Below, piece after piece: positions 45,731 through 54,937 of a stretch of 64,000 nucleotides of DNA. The notes under the pieces were generated by a model. It worked only from the letters and a program-made list of their open reading frames with translations. It was not told the origin of the DNA and did no database searches. Origin of the DNA: Limnohabitans sp. Its GTDB lineage: Bacteria > Pseudomonadota > Gammaproteobacteria > Burkholderiales > Burkholderiaceae_C. The stretch spans positions 1 to 64,000 of the forward strand of contig JAOATL010000021.1 in NCBI GenBank assembly GCA_030158125.1. Reading direction: 5' to 3'. Within the stretch, counting starts at the first letter, position 1, and every line of letters starts with the position of its first letter. The translations under genes were made by a program, and so were the position numbers.

Positions 45731-46272
45731 ACGCTAGCCCCTACTTCAAAAAATGTGTAAGACAACGTGATTGTTTTCACGTCCTTGGACATTTTGGGAT
45801 TGATATAAAAAGTGACGGGCCACAATTTCTTTTCACCGGGTGCCAATGTGTACTGATTGAAACAGAAGCACTCGATTTTGTTGAAATGGGCAGCAGCTTG
45901 TTGCGGCGCGTAACTTGGGATGGCCTGTGCTGACATGGTGCGGTTTTGAATATTTTCAAATTCAAACATCACCGTGACCAATTCGCCAGGATGCACATTC
46001 AAAGAACGTGTCATGGGTGAAAAGTGCCAAGGGCCACGAACGTTGGTATCGAACTCCACTGAAATGGTCCTTGAAGTATCCACCTGCGTATTGAGGGGCA
46101 TACTGGCACGACCATTCATGGAGTTCTTTGACTCACGCTCGCTTAGAGAAAGCACGTTGGATCCTGTCCACAAACAAAAGGCTTCATACATGGGCACAAG
46201 CATGTACCCGAATGCAAACATGCCTAAGCTCACCATGAGCAGCTTACGCATCAACTGAAAGTTGGTTTGCAT
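45727..46272 (-). CDS. ctaG: Cytochrome c oxidase assembly protein CtaG (Cox11)
   Basis: A 181-residue membrane-anchored copper chaperone that delivers CuB to subunit I. It has one N-terminal transmembrane helix (about 10-30, with FGYMLVPMYEAFC) and a periplasmic immunoglobulin-like domain carrying the copper motif ECFCFNQ (about 135-141). It lies between coxA and the DUF2970 gene. Only 30 bases separate it from coxA, so the tiny assembly-protein gene often found there is absent. Confidence 0.95.
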   Translation of the reverse strand: MQTNFQLMRKLLMVSLGMFAFGYMLVPMYEAFCLWTGSNVLSLSERESKNSMNGRASMPLNTQVDTSRTISVEFDTNVRGPWHFSPMTRSLNVHPGELVTVMFEFENIQNRTMSAQAIPSYAPQQAAAHFNKIECFCFNQYTLAPGEKKLWPVTFYINPKMSKDVKTITLSYTFFEVGASV

Positions 46273-46302
46273 GATGACTTGATGTTGTGGTCAGAACCGA
46301 TT

Positions 46303-47934
46303 TCAGCCGATAACCTTGTTGGCGTCAGCGTTCAACTTGGGCGGTGTTTCATAGGTGTGGTGTGGCGCTGGAGAAGGAACTTCCCACTCCAAGCCTTCAG
46401 CACCTTCCCAAGGTTGTTGGGCAGCTTTTTCACCCTTGCCCAGCATGCAAGGCAGAACGATGAAGAAGAAGAAATAAACCTGAGCAAAACCGAAGAAGAA
46501 CGCGCCGACAGATGCAATGGCATTGAAGTCAGCAAACTGCATGGGGTAGTCGGCGTAACGACGTGGCATACCAGCCAAGCCCAAGAAGTGCATGGGGAAG
46601 AATGTGACGTTGAACGCAATCAGAGTCCACCAGAAGTGCAACTTACCACGTGATTCTTTGTACATCACGCCGGTCCACTTGGGCATCCAGTAGTAGGCGC
46701 CAGCAAACATGGCAAACAAAGAGCCTGCCACCAACACATAGTGGAAGTGCGCCACAACGTAGTAACCGTCTTGCAATTGCAAATCGATGGGCGCCATGGA
46801 CAAGATCAAACCTGTGAAACCACCCATGGTGAACACAAAGATGAAGCCCACAGCAAACAGCATGGGGGTTTCAAATGTCATGGAGCCTCTCCACATGGTG
46901 GCAACCCAGTTGAAAACTTTCACGCCGGTAGGCACTGAAATCAACATGGTGGCGTACATGAAGAACAACTGACCTGTCACTGGCATGCCAGTGGTGTACA
47001 TGTGGTGAGCCCACACGATGAAGGACAAAATGGCAATAGAAGCTGTAGCGTAAACCATGGAGGAGTAGCCGAACAACTTTTTGCGCGCGAACGCAGGAAT
47101 GATCTGGCTGACGATGCCGAAAGCCGGCAAGATCATGATGTACACCTCGGGGTGACCGAAGAACCAGAAAATATGCTGGAACATGACTGGGTCGCCACCG
47201 CCAGCAGGATTGAAGAAGGTGGTACCAAAGTGACGGTCTGTGAGCGTCATGGTAATGACGCCTGCCAACACAGGCATCACAGCGATCAACAAGAAGGCAG
47301 TGATGAGCCAAGTCCAGACGAACATGGGCATCTTCATGAGCGGCATATCAGGCGCGCGCATGTTCAAGATGGTGACAATGATGTTGATTGAACCCATGAT
47401 GGAGGACGCACCCAAGACATGCAATGCAAAAATTGCGACGTCCATGGAGGGGCCCATTTGCATGGTGAGCGGTGCGTACAAAGTCCAGCCAGCAGCAGGT
47501 GCGCCACCGGGCATGAAGAATGTGGAAGACAACATCAAAGCAGCAGGAATCATCAACCAGAAGCTGAAGTTGTTCATGCGGGCAAAGGCCATGTCGGATG
47601 CGCCAATTTGCAAAGGAATCATCCAGTTTGCAAAGCCCACAAACGCCGGCATGATGGCGCCGAACACCATGATCAGGCCGTGCATGGTGGTCAACTGGTT
47701 GAACAACTCTGGGTTGACGATTTGCAAACCGGGCTGGAACAACTCAGCACGGATGAGCAAGGCCAAAACGCCGCCCAGCATCAGCATCGTGAATGCGAAC
47801 AGCAGGTACAAGGTACCAATGTCTTTGTGGTTGGTCGCGTAGACCCAACGACGCCATCCGTGAGGATGGTGATCGTGGTCATCGTGAGCGTGTGAATCGA
47901 CAAAGCTGCCGTTAGAGTGGGAAATAGAACTCAT
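46303..47934 (-). CDS. coxA: Cytochrome c oxidase subunit I
   Basis: The 543-residue catalytic subunit of the aa3 oxidase, with 12 membrane helices. Haem and CuB ligands are visible: TMHGLIMVFG (low-spin haem His), WFFGHPEVYIMILP (CuB His and cross-linked Tyr), WAHHMYTTGMP (two CuB His) and VAHFHYVLVAG (haem a and a3 His). The N-terminus is extended and His-rich (SHAHDDHDHHPHGWRRW). It follows coxB in the same transcript. Confidence 0.97.
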   Translation of the reverse strand: MSSISHSNGSFVDSHAHDDHDHHPHGWRRWVYATNHKDIGTLYLLFAFTMLMLGGVLALLIRAELFQPGLQIVNPELFNQLTTMHGLIMVFGAIMPAFVGFANWMIPLQIGASDMAFARMNNFSFWLMIPAALMLSSTFFMPGGAPAAGWTLYAPLTMQMGPSMDVAIFALHVLGASSIMGSINIIVTILNMRAPDMPLMKMPMFVWTWLITAFLLIAVMPVLAGVITMTLTDRHFGTTFFNPAGGGDPVMFQHIFWFFGHPEVYIMILPAFGIVSQIIPAFARKKLFGYSSMVYATASIAILSFIVWAHHMYTTGMPVTGQLFFMYATMLISVPTGVKVFNWVATMWRGSMTFETPMLFAVGFIFVFTMGGFTGLILSMAPIDLQLQDGYYVVAHFHYVLVAGSLFAMFAGAYYWMPKWTGVMYKESRGKLHFWWTLIAFNVTFFPMHFLGLAGMPRRYADYPMQFADFNAIASVGAFFFGFAQVYFFFFIVLPCMLGKGEKAAQQPWEGAEGLEWEVPSPAPHHTYETPPKLNADANKVIG

Positions 47935-47959
47935 GGTTTACCTCAGTCTTTCAACTCAA

Positions 47960-48871
47960 TCACTTCTTCTCGGAGACAGGCGCTTGGGCTACTTGCGTAG
48001 CGGCTGCGGCGTCGCCTTTGGCTGTGGCAGGCGCTGCCTCAGCTTTTTTCTTTTGTACCCAAGCTGCGTAATCAGCTGCGGATAAAACCTGAACATTGAT
48101 GGGCATGTAAGCATGCTCTTTGCCACACAACTCTTGGCATTGACCGTAGAACATACCTGTACGCTCAGCCAAGAAATGGGTGTCGCGCACAAAGCCTGGA
48201 ATGGCGTCTTGCTTGATGCCAAATGAAGGCACTGCAAATGAGTGAATCACGTCTGATGCAGTTGTAATGATGCGAATTTTTTTGCCAACAGGCACAACCA
48301 GCGGGTTGTCAACTTTCAGCAAGTAGTCGTCGGGCATAGCGCCTTTGGCGCCCGAATTGGACAAGATGCGGTGCTCATTGTCCAAAGAGGAAATGAAGGA
48401 GATGCCTTCACCCTCACCTTTGATGTAGTCGTATCCCCAGCGCCACTGGTGGCCCGTGGCCTTGATGGTGAGGTCGGCATTGGACGTGTCTTTTTGGGCA
48501 ATCACTGTTTTAGTGGCTGGAATGGCCATGAAAATGACAATGATGAAAGGCGCCAAAGTCCAAGCAATTTCTACTTTGACAGACTCATGAAAGTGAGCAG
48601 GCTTGTGACCCAATGACTTGCGATGCTTCAAAATTGAGTAAAACATCACACCAAAAACAGCCACAAAGATGACCAAGCAAATGACCATCATGAAGACATG
48701 CAAATCGGCTTGATCGGCGGCCAATTTGGTGGCGGGCACGTGCAAGTTCAACTGATTAACGGCTGGACCTCCGGGTAAGTCATTGACGGCGTAGGCAGAC
48801 GATGTCAAACCAGCCAAAGCAAGCGCGCTGCTGTTGGCAATTTTTTTCCAATGTTGGCTCAATTTATTCAC
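47960..48871 (-). CDS. coxB: Cytochrome c oxidase subunit II
   Basis: A 303-residue membrane-anchored subunit that receives electrons from cytochrome c. A signal sequence (LSQHWKKIANSSALALAGL) ends near SSAYA, then two helices follow (about 60-80 and 100-120). The CuA site is VIHSFAVPSFG plus GQCQELCGKEHAYM. The GTG start at 48871 is preceded by AAGGA; the longer frame from 48964 would overlap the cytochrome c4 gene. An Ala-rich C-terminal tail is present. Confidence 0.95.
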   Translation of the reverse strand: MNKLSQHWKKIANSSALALAGLTSSAYAVNDLPGGPAVNQLNLHVPATKLAADQADLHVFMMVICLVIFVAVFGVMFYSILKHRKSLGHKPAHFHESVKVEIAWTLAPFIIVIFMAIPATKTVIAQKDTSNADLTIKATGHQWRWGYDYIKGEGEGISFISSLDNEHRILSNSGAKGAMPDDYLLKVDNPLVVPVGKKIRIITTASDVIHSFAVPSFGIKQDAIPGFVRDTHFLAERTGMFYGQCQELCGKEHAYMPINVQVLSAADYAAWVQKKKAEAAPATAKGDAAAATQVAQAPVSEKK

Positions 48872-48914
48872 TTTTATATCCTTGAAAAACAGTGCTGGAG
48901 ATGACCAACCGGTA

Positions 48915-49583
48915 TCAACGGAATTTGGACTGAGGAACGACCTTGAGTTCTCCAGACTGGCCACCCAAATAATCTGCGATCATTTTGAGTTCTGCCAATG
49001 AGTACTGCTTAGCAACTCCTCCCATCACGGGATTGCTACGACCCCAAGTGCTGCCACCGTCTTCTTTGTAAGAGCGGAGTGCCATGTACAAGTAGTCCTT
49101 GTGCTGACCAGCAACTTTGGGGAAATCGGGTGTAGTGGGCTTGCTGTAGTTGGCGCCATGGCAACCTGCACAGCCACCTTTGGTTAACAACTCGGCCACT
49201 TTGGCGGGTGCTGCCGCAATTTGATCAGGTGCAGGAAAGCCATTGCCATGCAGTTCATAGTAGGCAGAGACATCGGCCACGTCTTGCGCAGTGAGTCCCA
49301 AAGCCACGCTGCGCATGGTGGGGTGCTTGCGCTCGCCTGATTTGTAGGCATTCAAAGCGTTGGCAATGTACTTGGCACCCTGACCAGAGATCATGGGGAC
49401 TTTGTAAACAGCGGGGAAGCTGGCTTTGTAGCCAACAATGCCGTGGCAGCCAATGCACATGGCGATTTTTTTCTCTCCAGCCTGCACATCACCCTTAAGG
49501 TCTTGCGCGTGTGACAGTTGGACAGCCATACCCGCGAACAAAGCTGCCGCAAAGGCAAAAGATTTGAAACTCATGGCACGCAT
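48915..49583 (-). CDS. Dihaem cytochrome c4
   Basis: A 222-residue periplasmic cytochrome with a signal peptide (FAFAAALFAGMAVQLSHA). Two haem sites CIGCH (about 43-47) and CAGCH (about 137-141) each have downstream Met ligand regions (HPTMRSVA and SNPVMGGVA). Two-domain c4 cytochromes donate electrons to terminal oxidases; the position 44 bases upstream of coxB supports that. The start may be 49583 or the ATG at 49574. Confidence 0.9.
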   Translation of the reverse strand: MRAMSFKSFAFAAALFAGMAVQLSHAQDLKGDVQAGEKKIAMCIGCHGIVGYKASFPAVYKVPMISGQGAKYIANALNAYKSGERKHPTMRSVALGLTAQDVADVSAYYELHGNGFPAPDQIAAAPAKVAELLTKGGCAGCHGANYSKPTTPDFPKVAGQHKDYLYMALRSYKEDGGSTWGRSNPVMGGVAKQYSLAELKMIADYLGGQSGELKVVPQSKFR

Positions 49584-49781
49584 TCTGAAAAAATTAGTTG
49601 AGGTTGATCTAAATCAAATATTATACATAGTTGGCATTGCATGAAAAATCGCCGCCGGCCTACGCGCATGCCAAACTTGCTTCGAATAAAAATTACAAAA
49701 AGCTTACTTTCTGAATTTCCTGGACCCGCATTGAGATCACCAAGCTGGCCGCGACTCGACATTATTCAAACAAAGTCTCAA

Positions 49782-50663
49782 ATGAACATTGGCCCTCTTT
49801 TTAAACAGTACAACGCACTCACAAAGCCAAGGGTTATCCAGCTGATTGTGTTCTGCGCACTGATTGGCATGGTGTTGGCTGTGCCAGGCCTGCCCACCTG
49901 GATTGAGTGGCAAAGAATGGCACTGGCAAGTTTGGGCATTTGGCTTGTTGCAGGCGCTGCGGCTGCGTTTAATTGTTTGGTCGAAAAGAGCATCGATGCC
50001 AAGATGCGCCGAACCGCCTGGCGACCCACTGCAAAAGGCGAATTGTCCGATTTGCAGGCCCTGATTTTTTCTGCCACGCTTTGCGCCATCGGTTCGGCCG
50101 TTTTGTATGTGTGGATCAATCCCATCACCATGTGGCTCACCTTTGCCACCTTCGTGGGATATGCCGTGATCTACACCCTCATTCTCAAACCCTTGACACC
50201 GCAGAACATCGTTATTGGCGGGGCATCGGGTGCTATGCCGCCAGTACTAGGCTGGGCAGCCATGACGGGCGAAGTGGGCGCCGAAGCTGCTATTTTGTTT
50301 TTGATCATTTTCCTATGGACGCCGCCACACTTCTGGGCGCTTGCGCTGTACCGGGTAGAAGATTACCGAAAATCGGGCTTGCCCATGCTGCCCGTGACCC
50401 ATGGCAACGAATTCACTCGTCTCCAAATTTTGTTGTACACCTTCTTGTTGGCTGCGTCTTGCTTGATGCCATTTGCCTTTGGGATGAGTTCTTGGTTGTA
50501 CCTGGCCAGTGCTGTGGTGCTGAGTATTGGTTTCATTGCCTACGCCCTTGCCCTTCTGAAAAATTACTCCGACGAATTGGCGCGCAAAACCTTTCGCTTT
50601 TCGCTGATTCATCTCACCGCCTTGTTTGCAGCACTGTTGCTAGACCACTACCTCATGCCTTAG
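49782..50663 (+). CDS. ctaB: Protoheme IX farnesyltransferase (haem O synthase)
   Basis: A 293-residue polytopic UbiA-type prenyltransferase converting haem B to haem O for the oxidase. [18 protein letters not shown] at the N-terminus, the Asp-containing motif [19 protein letters not shown], and [14 protein letters not shown] are conserved. The start [17 protein letters not shown] is family-like; the frame is open further upstream (from 49641) but not conserved. It is divergent from the cytochrome c4-coxBA operon rather than downstream of it. Confidence 0.94.
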   Translation: MNIGPLFKQYNALTKPRVIQLIVFCALIGMVLAVPGLPTWIEWQRMALASLGIWLVAGAAAAFNCLVEKSIDAKMRRTAWRPTAKGELSDLQALIFSATLCAIGSAVLYVWINPITMWLTFATFVGYAVIYTLILKPLTPQNIVIGGASGAMPPVLGWAAMTGEVGAEAAILFLIIFLWTPPHFWALALYRVEDYRKSGLPMLPVTHGNEFTRLQILLYTFLLAASCLMPFAFGMSSWLYLASAVVLSIGFIAYALALLKNYSDELARKTFRFSLIHLTALFAALLLDHYLMP

Positions 50664-50717
50664 GATGTCAAGGCCCAGATCATTTGGCTGGGGCTTCAAC
50701 ATGGAAGGGGTTTTAAA

Positions 50718-51488
50718 TTGCTGACTGTTCGCACAAATTTGCCCATGTTCAGCGCCCTTCGCTGGCTTCAAAATGGCTTTGCTGACATGCGCGCCACAGG
50801 TTTCGTTGGCGCCTTCTATGGCCTGGTGTTTGTCTTGGCGGCCTACACCATCTCATTCATCTATGCCACCTTTTGGAAAGCCACCATGGGCTTAACGGCA
50901 GGCTTCTTTTTAATGGGGCCACTCATTTGCACGGGCATTTACGAACTCTCTAGACAAGTGCATCGGGGCGAACAGGTCAGCTTGACTCAAAGCATGATGG
51001 CTTGGTTGCGCAATTGGAAATCCATCGGCTTCTTTGCCATCATCCTGACCTTCCTCATGATTGTGTGGGTGCGCGTTTCGATTGTGTTGTTTGCACTGTT
51101 TGCCAGCCATGAATACCCCGATTTGCAAAGTCTCATTTCGCAAATTGTGTCGGTGCAAAACCTCGAATTTCTGATGGTCTGGCTGGGTGTCGGGTCCATC
51201 TTTGCCACACTGGCTTTTGCCTTGTCGGTGGTTTCGGTACCCATGATGCTCGATCGATCGACCGACACTCTGACCGCCATTTTCACAAGTGCCAATGCAC
51301 TATGGGACAACATTGGCGTGTGTTTTGTATGGTCTGCTCTGATCGTGTTGTTGGTTGGCGCAGCGCTGGTATTTTTCATCCCATTGCTGCTGCTCATTGC
51401 ACCCTTGATTGGCCACGCCACATGGCACGCATACCAAGCGCTGGTTTCAACATCTACGCATTCAGCGGCCCCAGCGCTTGAGCAATAA
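50718..51488 (+). CDS. DUF2189 family membrane protein
   Basis: A 256-residue protein with about six hydrophobic segments and the DUF2189 start WLQNGFADMRATGFVGAFYGL. The frame starts at TTG (50718), supported by GAAGGGG 8 bases earlier; an ATG nine codons later is the alternative. Its function is unknown. It follows ctaB and its end overlaps the convergent copper ATPase gene by 27 bases. Confidence 0.82.
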   Translation: MLTVRTNLPMFSALRWLQNGFADMRATGFVGAFYGLVFVLAAYTISFIYATFWKATMGLTAGFFLMGPLICTGIYELSRQVHRGEQVSLTQSMMAWLRNWKSIGFFAIILTFLMIVWVRVSIVLFALFASHEYPDLQSLISQIVSVQNLEFLMVWLGVGSIFATLAFALSVVSVPMMLDRSTDTLTAIFTSANALWDNIGVCFVWSALIVLLVGAALVFFIPLLLLIAPLIGHATWHAYQALVSTSTHSAAPALEQ

Positions 51489-53714
51489 AGCGTTGGTCAT
51501 CACACTGACCGAACTCAGCGCCATGGCGGCGCCAGCCACCACAGGACTCAGATAGCCCATGGCTGCAAGCGGGATGCCAGCAGCGTTGTAAGCAAAAGCC
51601 CAAAACAAATTTTGGCGAATTTTGGCCACGGTGCGCGCAGAAATGTCCAAGGCACCTGCCACCAAGGCCACATCTCCCCGCATCAAAGTGATGCCTGCTG
51701 CCTGCATGGCCACATCGGTGCCACCGCGCCTGCCATCAGCATTCAAATTGGCCATGGCCAAACCCACATCGGCGGCCGCCAACGCAGGCGCATCGTTGAT
51801 ACCATCCCCAACAAAGGCCACCACATGCGGCTGCCCTTGCGGGTTGGACTGCAAACTTTGAACCAAGGCGGCTTTGTCGCCAGGCAACACTTCTGCAAAG
51901 ACTTCTTCCGGCTTGAGCCCCAAACGCGCCGCCATGGCATGTGCAGCACCTTTGTTGTCGCCGGAAATCATGACCAATCGAAGTCCGCGTTCGCGCAAAA
52001 GATTCAGCGCCGACTGAGCCCCAGGCTTGGGCTCATCGCCAAAGGCCAAGACGGCCAAAGCGGCAACACCGTGAGTCGTTCGCTCGGCAAGTACCGACAC
52101 CGTGGCACCTTGCATCTGCAATTGCGAAGCCTGAATTTGCCACGAGCCAGCATGCACTTGTAGTGCATCCATCCAGCGCAAACTGCCTAGCAACAACGCG
52201 CGCCCTTGGACCTGTCCCTCGCTGCCAAAACCTGGAACCGCTTTGACCTCGTCTGGCGCCTGCCACTGCAGCCCCTGCGATTGCGCCGCTTGTACAACAG
52301 CATGCGCCAAAGGATGTTCACTGCCGCTTTGCAAACTGGCTGCTAGCAACAACAGCGTTGTGTCGCCGCCGTCTCCAGAATTGACCGAAGTCAAGGACAG
52401 CAAACGAGGTTGCCCCACGGTCAGCGTGCCCGTTTTGTCAAAGGCCACTGTATCGACTTTGTGCGCCACTTCCAAGGCTTGCGCATCTTTGATCAAAATA
52501 CCGTGCTTTGCCGCTACACCGGTTCCCGCCATGATGGCCGCGGGTGTGGCCAAGCCCAGCGCGCAGGGACACGCAATCACCAACACCGCGACGCTGTGAA
52601 TGAGCGACACCTCTAGGCTGTGCCCGGTTAGCCACCAGGCCGACAAAGTGATCAACGCCAGCACCAAGACCACAGGCACGAACACGGCCGATACCTGATC
52701 GACCAAACGCTGAATGGGCGCCTTGGCAGCCTGAGCATCCTCGACCAATCGGATGATGTTGGCCAACACAGTGGCAGTTCCGGTAGCGCTGACCACCACC
52801 AACACACGGCCTTCACCATTGATGCTGCCACCCGTTACACGTGCCCCCACGGCCTTGTGAACTGGCAAGGGCTCGCCGGTCAACATGGCTTCATCCACTT
52901 GTGTCTGCCCTTCTTGCACCACACCATCGGCGGCAAAACGCTCGCCCGGCAGCACCACCAAACGGTCGCCCACAAGCAATTCTTCAATGGGAATTTCCAC
53001 TTCCCCATCAGGCGTGATGACTCGGGCTTTGGCGGGTCGCAGTGCATGCAGTGCGCGAATGGCATCTGTGGTTTGACGTTTGGCACGGGCCTCCAGCCAC
53101 TTGCCCAGCAAGACCAGCGTGATGACAACCGCCGACCCTTCAAAATACAAATGCACCATCTGGCCAGCGGGGGCTGTCAGCCACAACCACATCGAAAGCA
53201 ACCACCCAGCGGTGGTGCCAATGGACACCAACAAATCCATGTTGCCACTGCCAGCCAACAGGGCATGCCAGCCTGCTTTGTAAAAGCGTGCGCCCAACAT
53301 AAATTGCACAGGTGTGGCCAGCAAGAATTGCCACAGCGCAGGCAGCATCCAATGCTTGCCCAGGGCATCGCCCAACATGGGCAACACCAAGGGTGCACTG
53401 AGCACCAAGCCAATGGCCACGGGCCCAAACCCAGCCCAGGCGCCAGCAGGTGCTTGCGCCAGGTGCTCTGCTGACAGCGGCTCATAGCCTGCATCGCGCA
53501 CCGCACGGCGCAAGCGAGCTTGTTGCGCTTGTTGCGCTTGTGCACTGACTGGACTGGCGTCTGGCGATTTCCATGTGACCCTGGCAGACTCAGTGGCCAG
53601 ATTGACACTGACCGCTTCAACCTCGGGAAGTTTTGCAATGGCCCGCTCCACACGCGCAACACATGACGCGCAGGTCATGCCACCAATACCAATATCACAG
53701 GACAATTCAGACAT
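51462..53714 (-). CDS. copA: Copper-translocating P-type ATPase
   Basis: P1B-type ATPase exporting Cu(I), 750 residues. One N-terminal heavy-metal domain has MTCASC (about 13-18). The core shows the CPC metal channel motif (VIACPCALGLATPAA), phosphorylation site DKTGTLT, the SEHPLA motif and GDGINDAPALAAADVG. Eight membrane helices are expected. It is divergent from the CopZ-like chaperone with a 35-base spacer and adjoins the copper oxidase cluster. A single HMA domain is the common bacterial arrangement. Confidence 0.96.
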   Translation of the reverse strand: MSELSCDIGIGGMTCASCVARVERAIAKLPEVEAVSVNLATESARVTWKSPDASPVSAQAQQAQQARLRRAVRDAGYEPLSAEHLAQAPAGAWAGFGPVAIGLVLSAPLVLPMLGDALGKHWMLPALWQFLLATPVQFMLGARFYKAGWHALLAGSGNMDLLVSIGTTAGWLLSMWLWLTAPAGQMVHLYFEGSAVVITLVLLGKWLEARAKRQTTDAIRALHALRPAKARVITPDGEVEIPIEELLVGDRLVVLPGERFAADGVVQEGQTQVDEAMLTGEPLPVHKAVGARVTGGSINGEGRVLVVVSATGTATVLANIIRLVEDAQAAKAPIQRLVDQVSAVFVPVVLVLALITLSAWWLTGHSLEVSLIHSVAVLVIACPCALGLATPAAIMAGTGVAAKHGILIKDAQALEVAHKVDTVAFDKTGTLTVGQPRLLSLTSVNSGDGGDTTLLLLAASLQSGSEHPLAHAVVQAAQSQGLQWQAPDEVKAVPGFGSEGQVQGRALLLGSLRWMDALQVHAGSWQIQASQLQMQGATVSVLAERTTHGVAALAVLAFGDEPKPGAQSALNLLRERGLRLVMISGDNKGAAHAMAARLGLKPEEVFAEVLPGDKAALVQSLQSNPQGQPHVVAFVGDGINDAPALAAADVGLAMANLNADGRRGGTDVAMQAAGITLMRGDVALVAGALDISARTVAKIRQNLFWAFAYNAAGIPLAAMGYLSPVVAGAAMALSSVSVMTNALLLKRWGR

Positions 53715-53749
53715 AGACTAAGCTTACATCTTTATACAAGGAGTCAAAC

Positions 53750-53947
53750 ATGAACAATACATTTCAAGTTCAAGGCATGACGTGCGGCCACTGCGAAATG
53801 GCAGTTAAAAAAGCCGTCGTGCGCTTGGACCCAGAAGCCAAAGTGGTCATTGACCGTGCGGCGGGCAAAGTCGATGTCGACAGCGCCAAGCCACGCGAAG
53901 AAATTGCACAAGCCATTGCAGAGGAAGGCTATGCCGTCTCGGCATGA
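53750..53947 (+). CDS. copZ: Copper chaperone, CopZ-like heavy-metal-associated protein
   Basis: A 65-residue HMA-fold protein with the metal site MTCGHC (about 10-15) and the ferredoxin-like fold pattern through EEIAQAIAEEGYAVSA. It carries Cu(I) to CopA. AAGGAG precedes the ATG by 7 bases. It is divergent from copA, and its last 19 bases overlap the convergent LysR gene. Confidence 0.93.
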   Translation: MNNTFQVQGMTCGHCEMAVKKAVVRLDPEAKVVIDRAAGKVDVDSAKPREEIAQAIAEEGYAVSA

Positions 53948-54828
53948 AGCGACGCCAACCGCGCCACAGCCGCTTCACGCAACAGCTTGGCCAGTGGCAC
54001 CTCAGACCTTGACTTGAGCGACACCCAGCCAAAGCGCGCATTGGCATTGAGCGGTGGCGAAAGAGGCAACTCAATTAAATCAGGCGCAACGGCGCGCACA
54101 GTCAATACCACGGTCTGTGTTTTTCTGGCCACATCCAGCAAACTGGAAATTTCTTCGCAGCGCAGATGCACCAGATGGTCTGGGTGAGCTTGTGCGCCGT
54201 ACCTTTCCGTGAGCACGCGGGCCACCTCATCGCTCAGAGGGGTAGACGCAACGGGGTATTTCAAAACTTGCTCAAACGTCACGCGTTTGAGTTTGGCCAA
54301 CGGGTGTTTTTTGTTGCACATGAAGGTGCCAGGCAACTCACACAAAGGCTCTACCCTTAAATCGATGGCGGGGCTGAGCGATCGAATGTCCAGTATCAGT
54401 GCATCCAACAAACGATCCCGCAACTGTTGAACCAGCAGACCGGTAGCACCACGGGCAATTTCCAAGCGCGCCTCGGGGCACTCCTTCGCAACAAAGCTTA
54501 AGAGGTGCGTCATCCACAAAGCGCCAGGGCCCGAGCCCAAACCCAACTTCAACTGGCCACTGTGGCCCGAAAGCAACTGCTTGCTACTTTGCTTCAAGTT
54601 GTTGGCAGCATCGACCAACTCGCGGGCTTGTAACAAGACATGTTGGCCAAACGGCGTCAGTTCATTCTTGCGGCCGACTCGATCAAACAAAGGCTGCCCC
54701 AATTCATCTTCGAGCGTCTTGATACTGCGGCTGAGGGCGGGTTGCGTGAGGTACAGCTTTTCGGCAGATTTGCTAAACGAGCCGTTGCCGGCCAATTCCA
54801 AAAAGTGTCTCAGTTGAACCAGGGTCAT
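53929..54828 (-). CDS. LysR family transcriptional regulator
   Basis: A 299-residue regulator. The HTH is MTLVQLRHFLELAGNGSFSKSA with LTQPALSRSIKTLEDELG. The effector domain includes GHSGQLKLGLGSGPGALW. The ATG at 54828 is preferred over 54837 because GGA lies at a suitable distance. It is divergent from a Bug-protein/amidohydrolase operon, with a strong AT-rich palindrome between them, so it probably controls that operon. Confidence 0.9.
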   Translation of the reverse strand: MTLVQLRHFLELAGNGSFSKSAEKLYLTQPALSRSIKTLEDELGQPLFDRVGRKNELTPFGQHVLLQARELVDAANNLKQSSKQLLSGHSGQLKLGLGSGPGALWMTHLLSFVAKECPEARLEIARGATGLLVQQLRDRLLDALILDIRSLSPAIDLRVEPLCELPGTFMCNKKHPLAKLKRVTFEQVLKYPVASTPLSDEVARVLTERYGAQAHPDHLVHLRCEEISSLLDVARKTQTVVLTVRAVAPDLIELPLSPPLNANARFGWVSLKSRSEVPLAKLLREAAVARLASLHAETA

Positions 54829-54857
54829 CGCATGCATCCATGAATTTTATTTATGCT

Positions 54858-54877
54858 AATGCATATTATTATGCATT
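54858..54877. promoter_or_regulatory. Palindrome, candidate LysR operator
   Basis: AATGCATA and TATGCATT form a perfect 8-bp inverted repeat around TTAT, containing a T-N11-A core. It lies about 30 bases from the lysR start and 60 bases from the divergent Bug gene. Confidence 0.55.
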
Positions 54878-54937
54878 TGACTTAGACCCAAGCCATTTCT
54901 ACGATGAAGCCATCACTTACCCTAAAGGAATTGCAGC

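Noticed and set aside
52857-53474. 205-residue open frame on the plus strand
   Set aside because: Antisense to copA, with Gln- and His-rich nonsense-like composition typical of a shadow frame.
53715-53749. CueR-type operator between copA and copZ
   Set aside because: No ACCTTGCC/GGCAAGGT-like palindrome could be found in the 35-base spacer.
54841-54937. Repeated ATGCAT as a mobile-element or CRISPR repeat
   Set aside because: Only two copies in a 20-base palindrome; best explained as a LysR operator.
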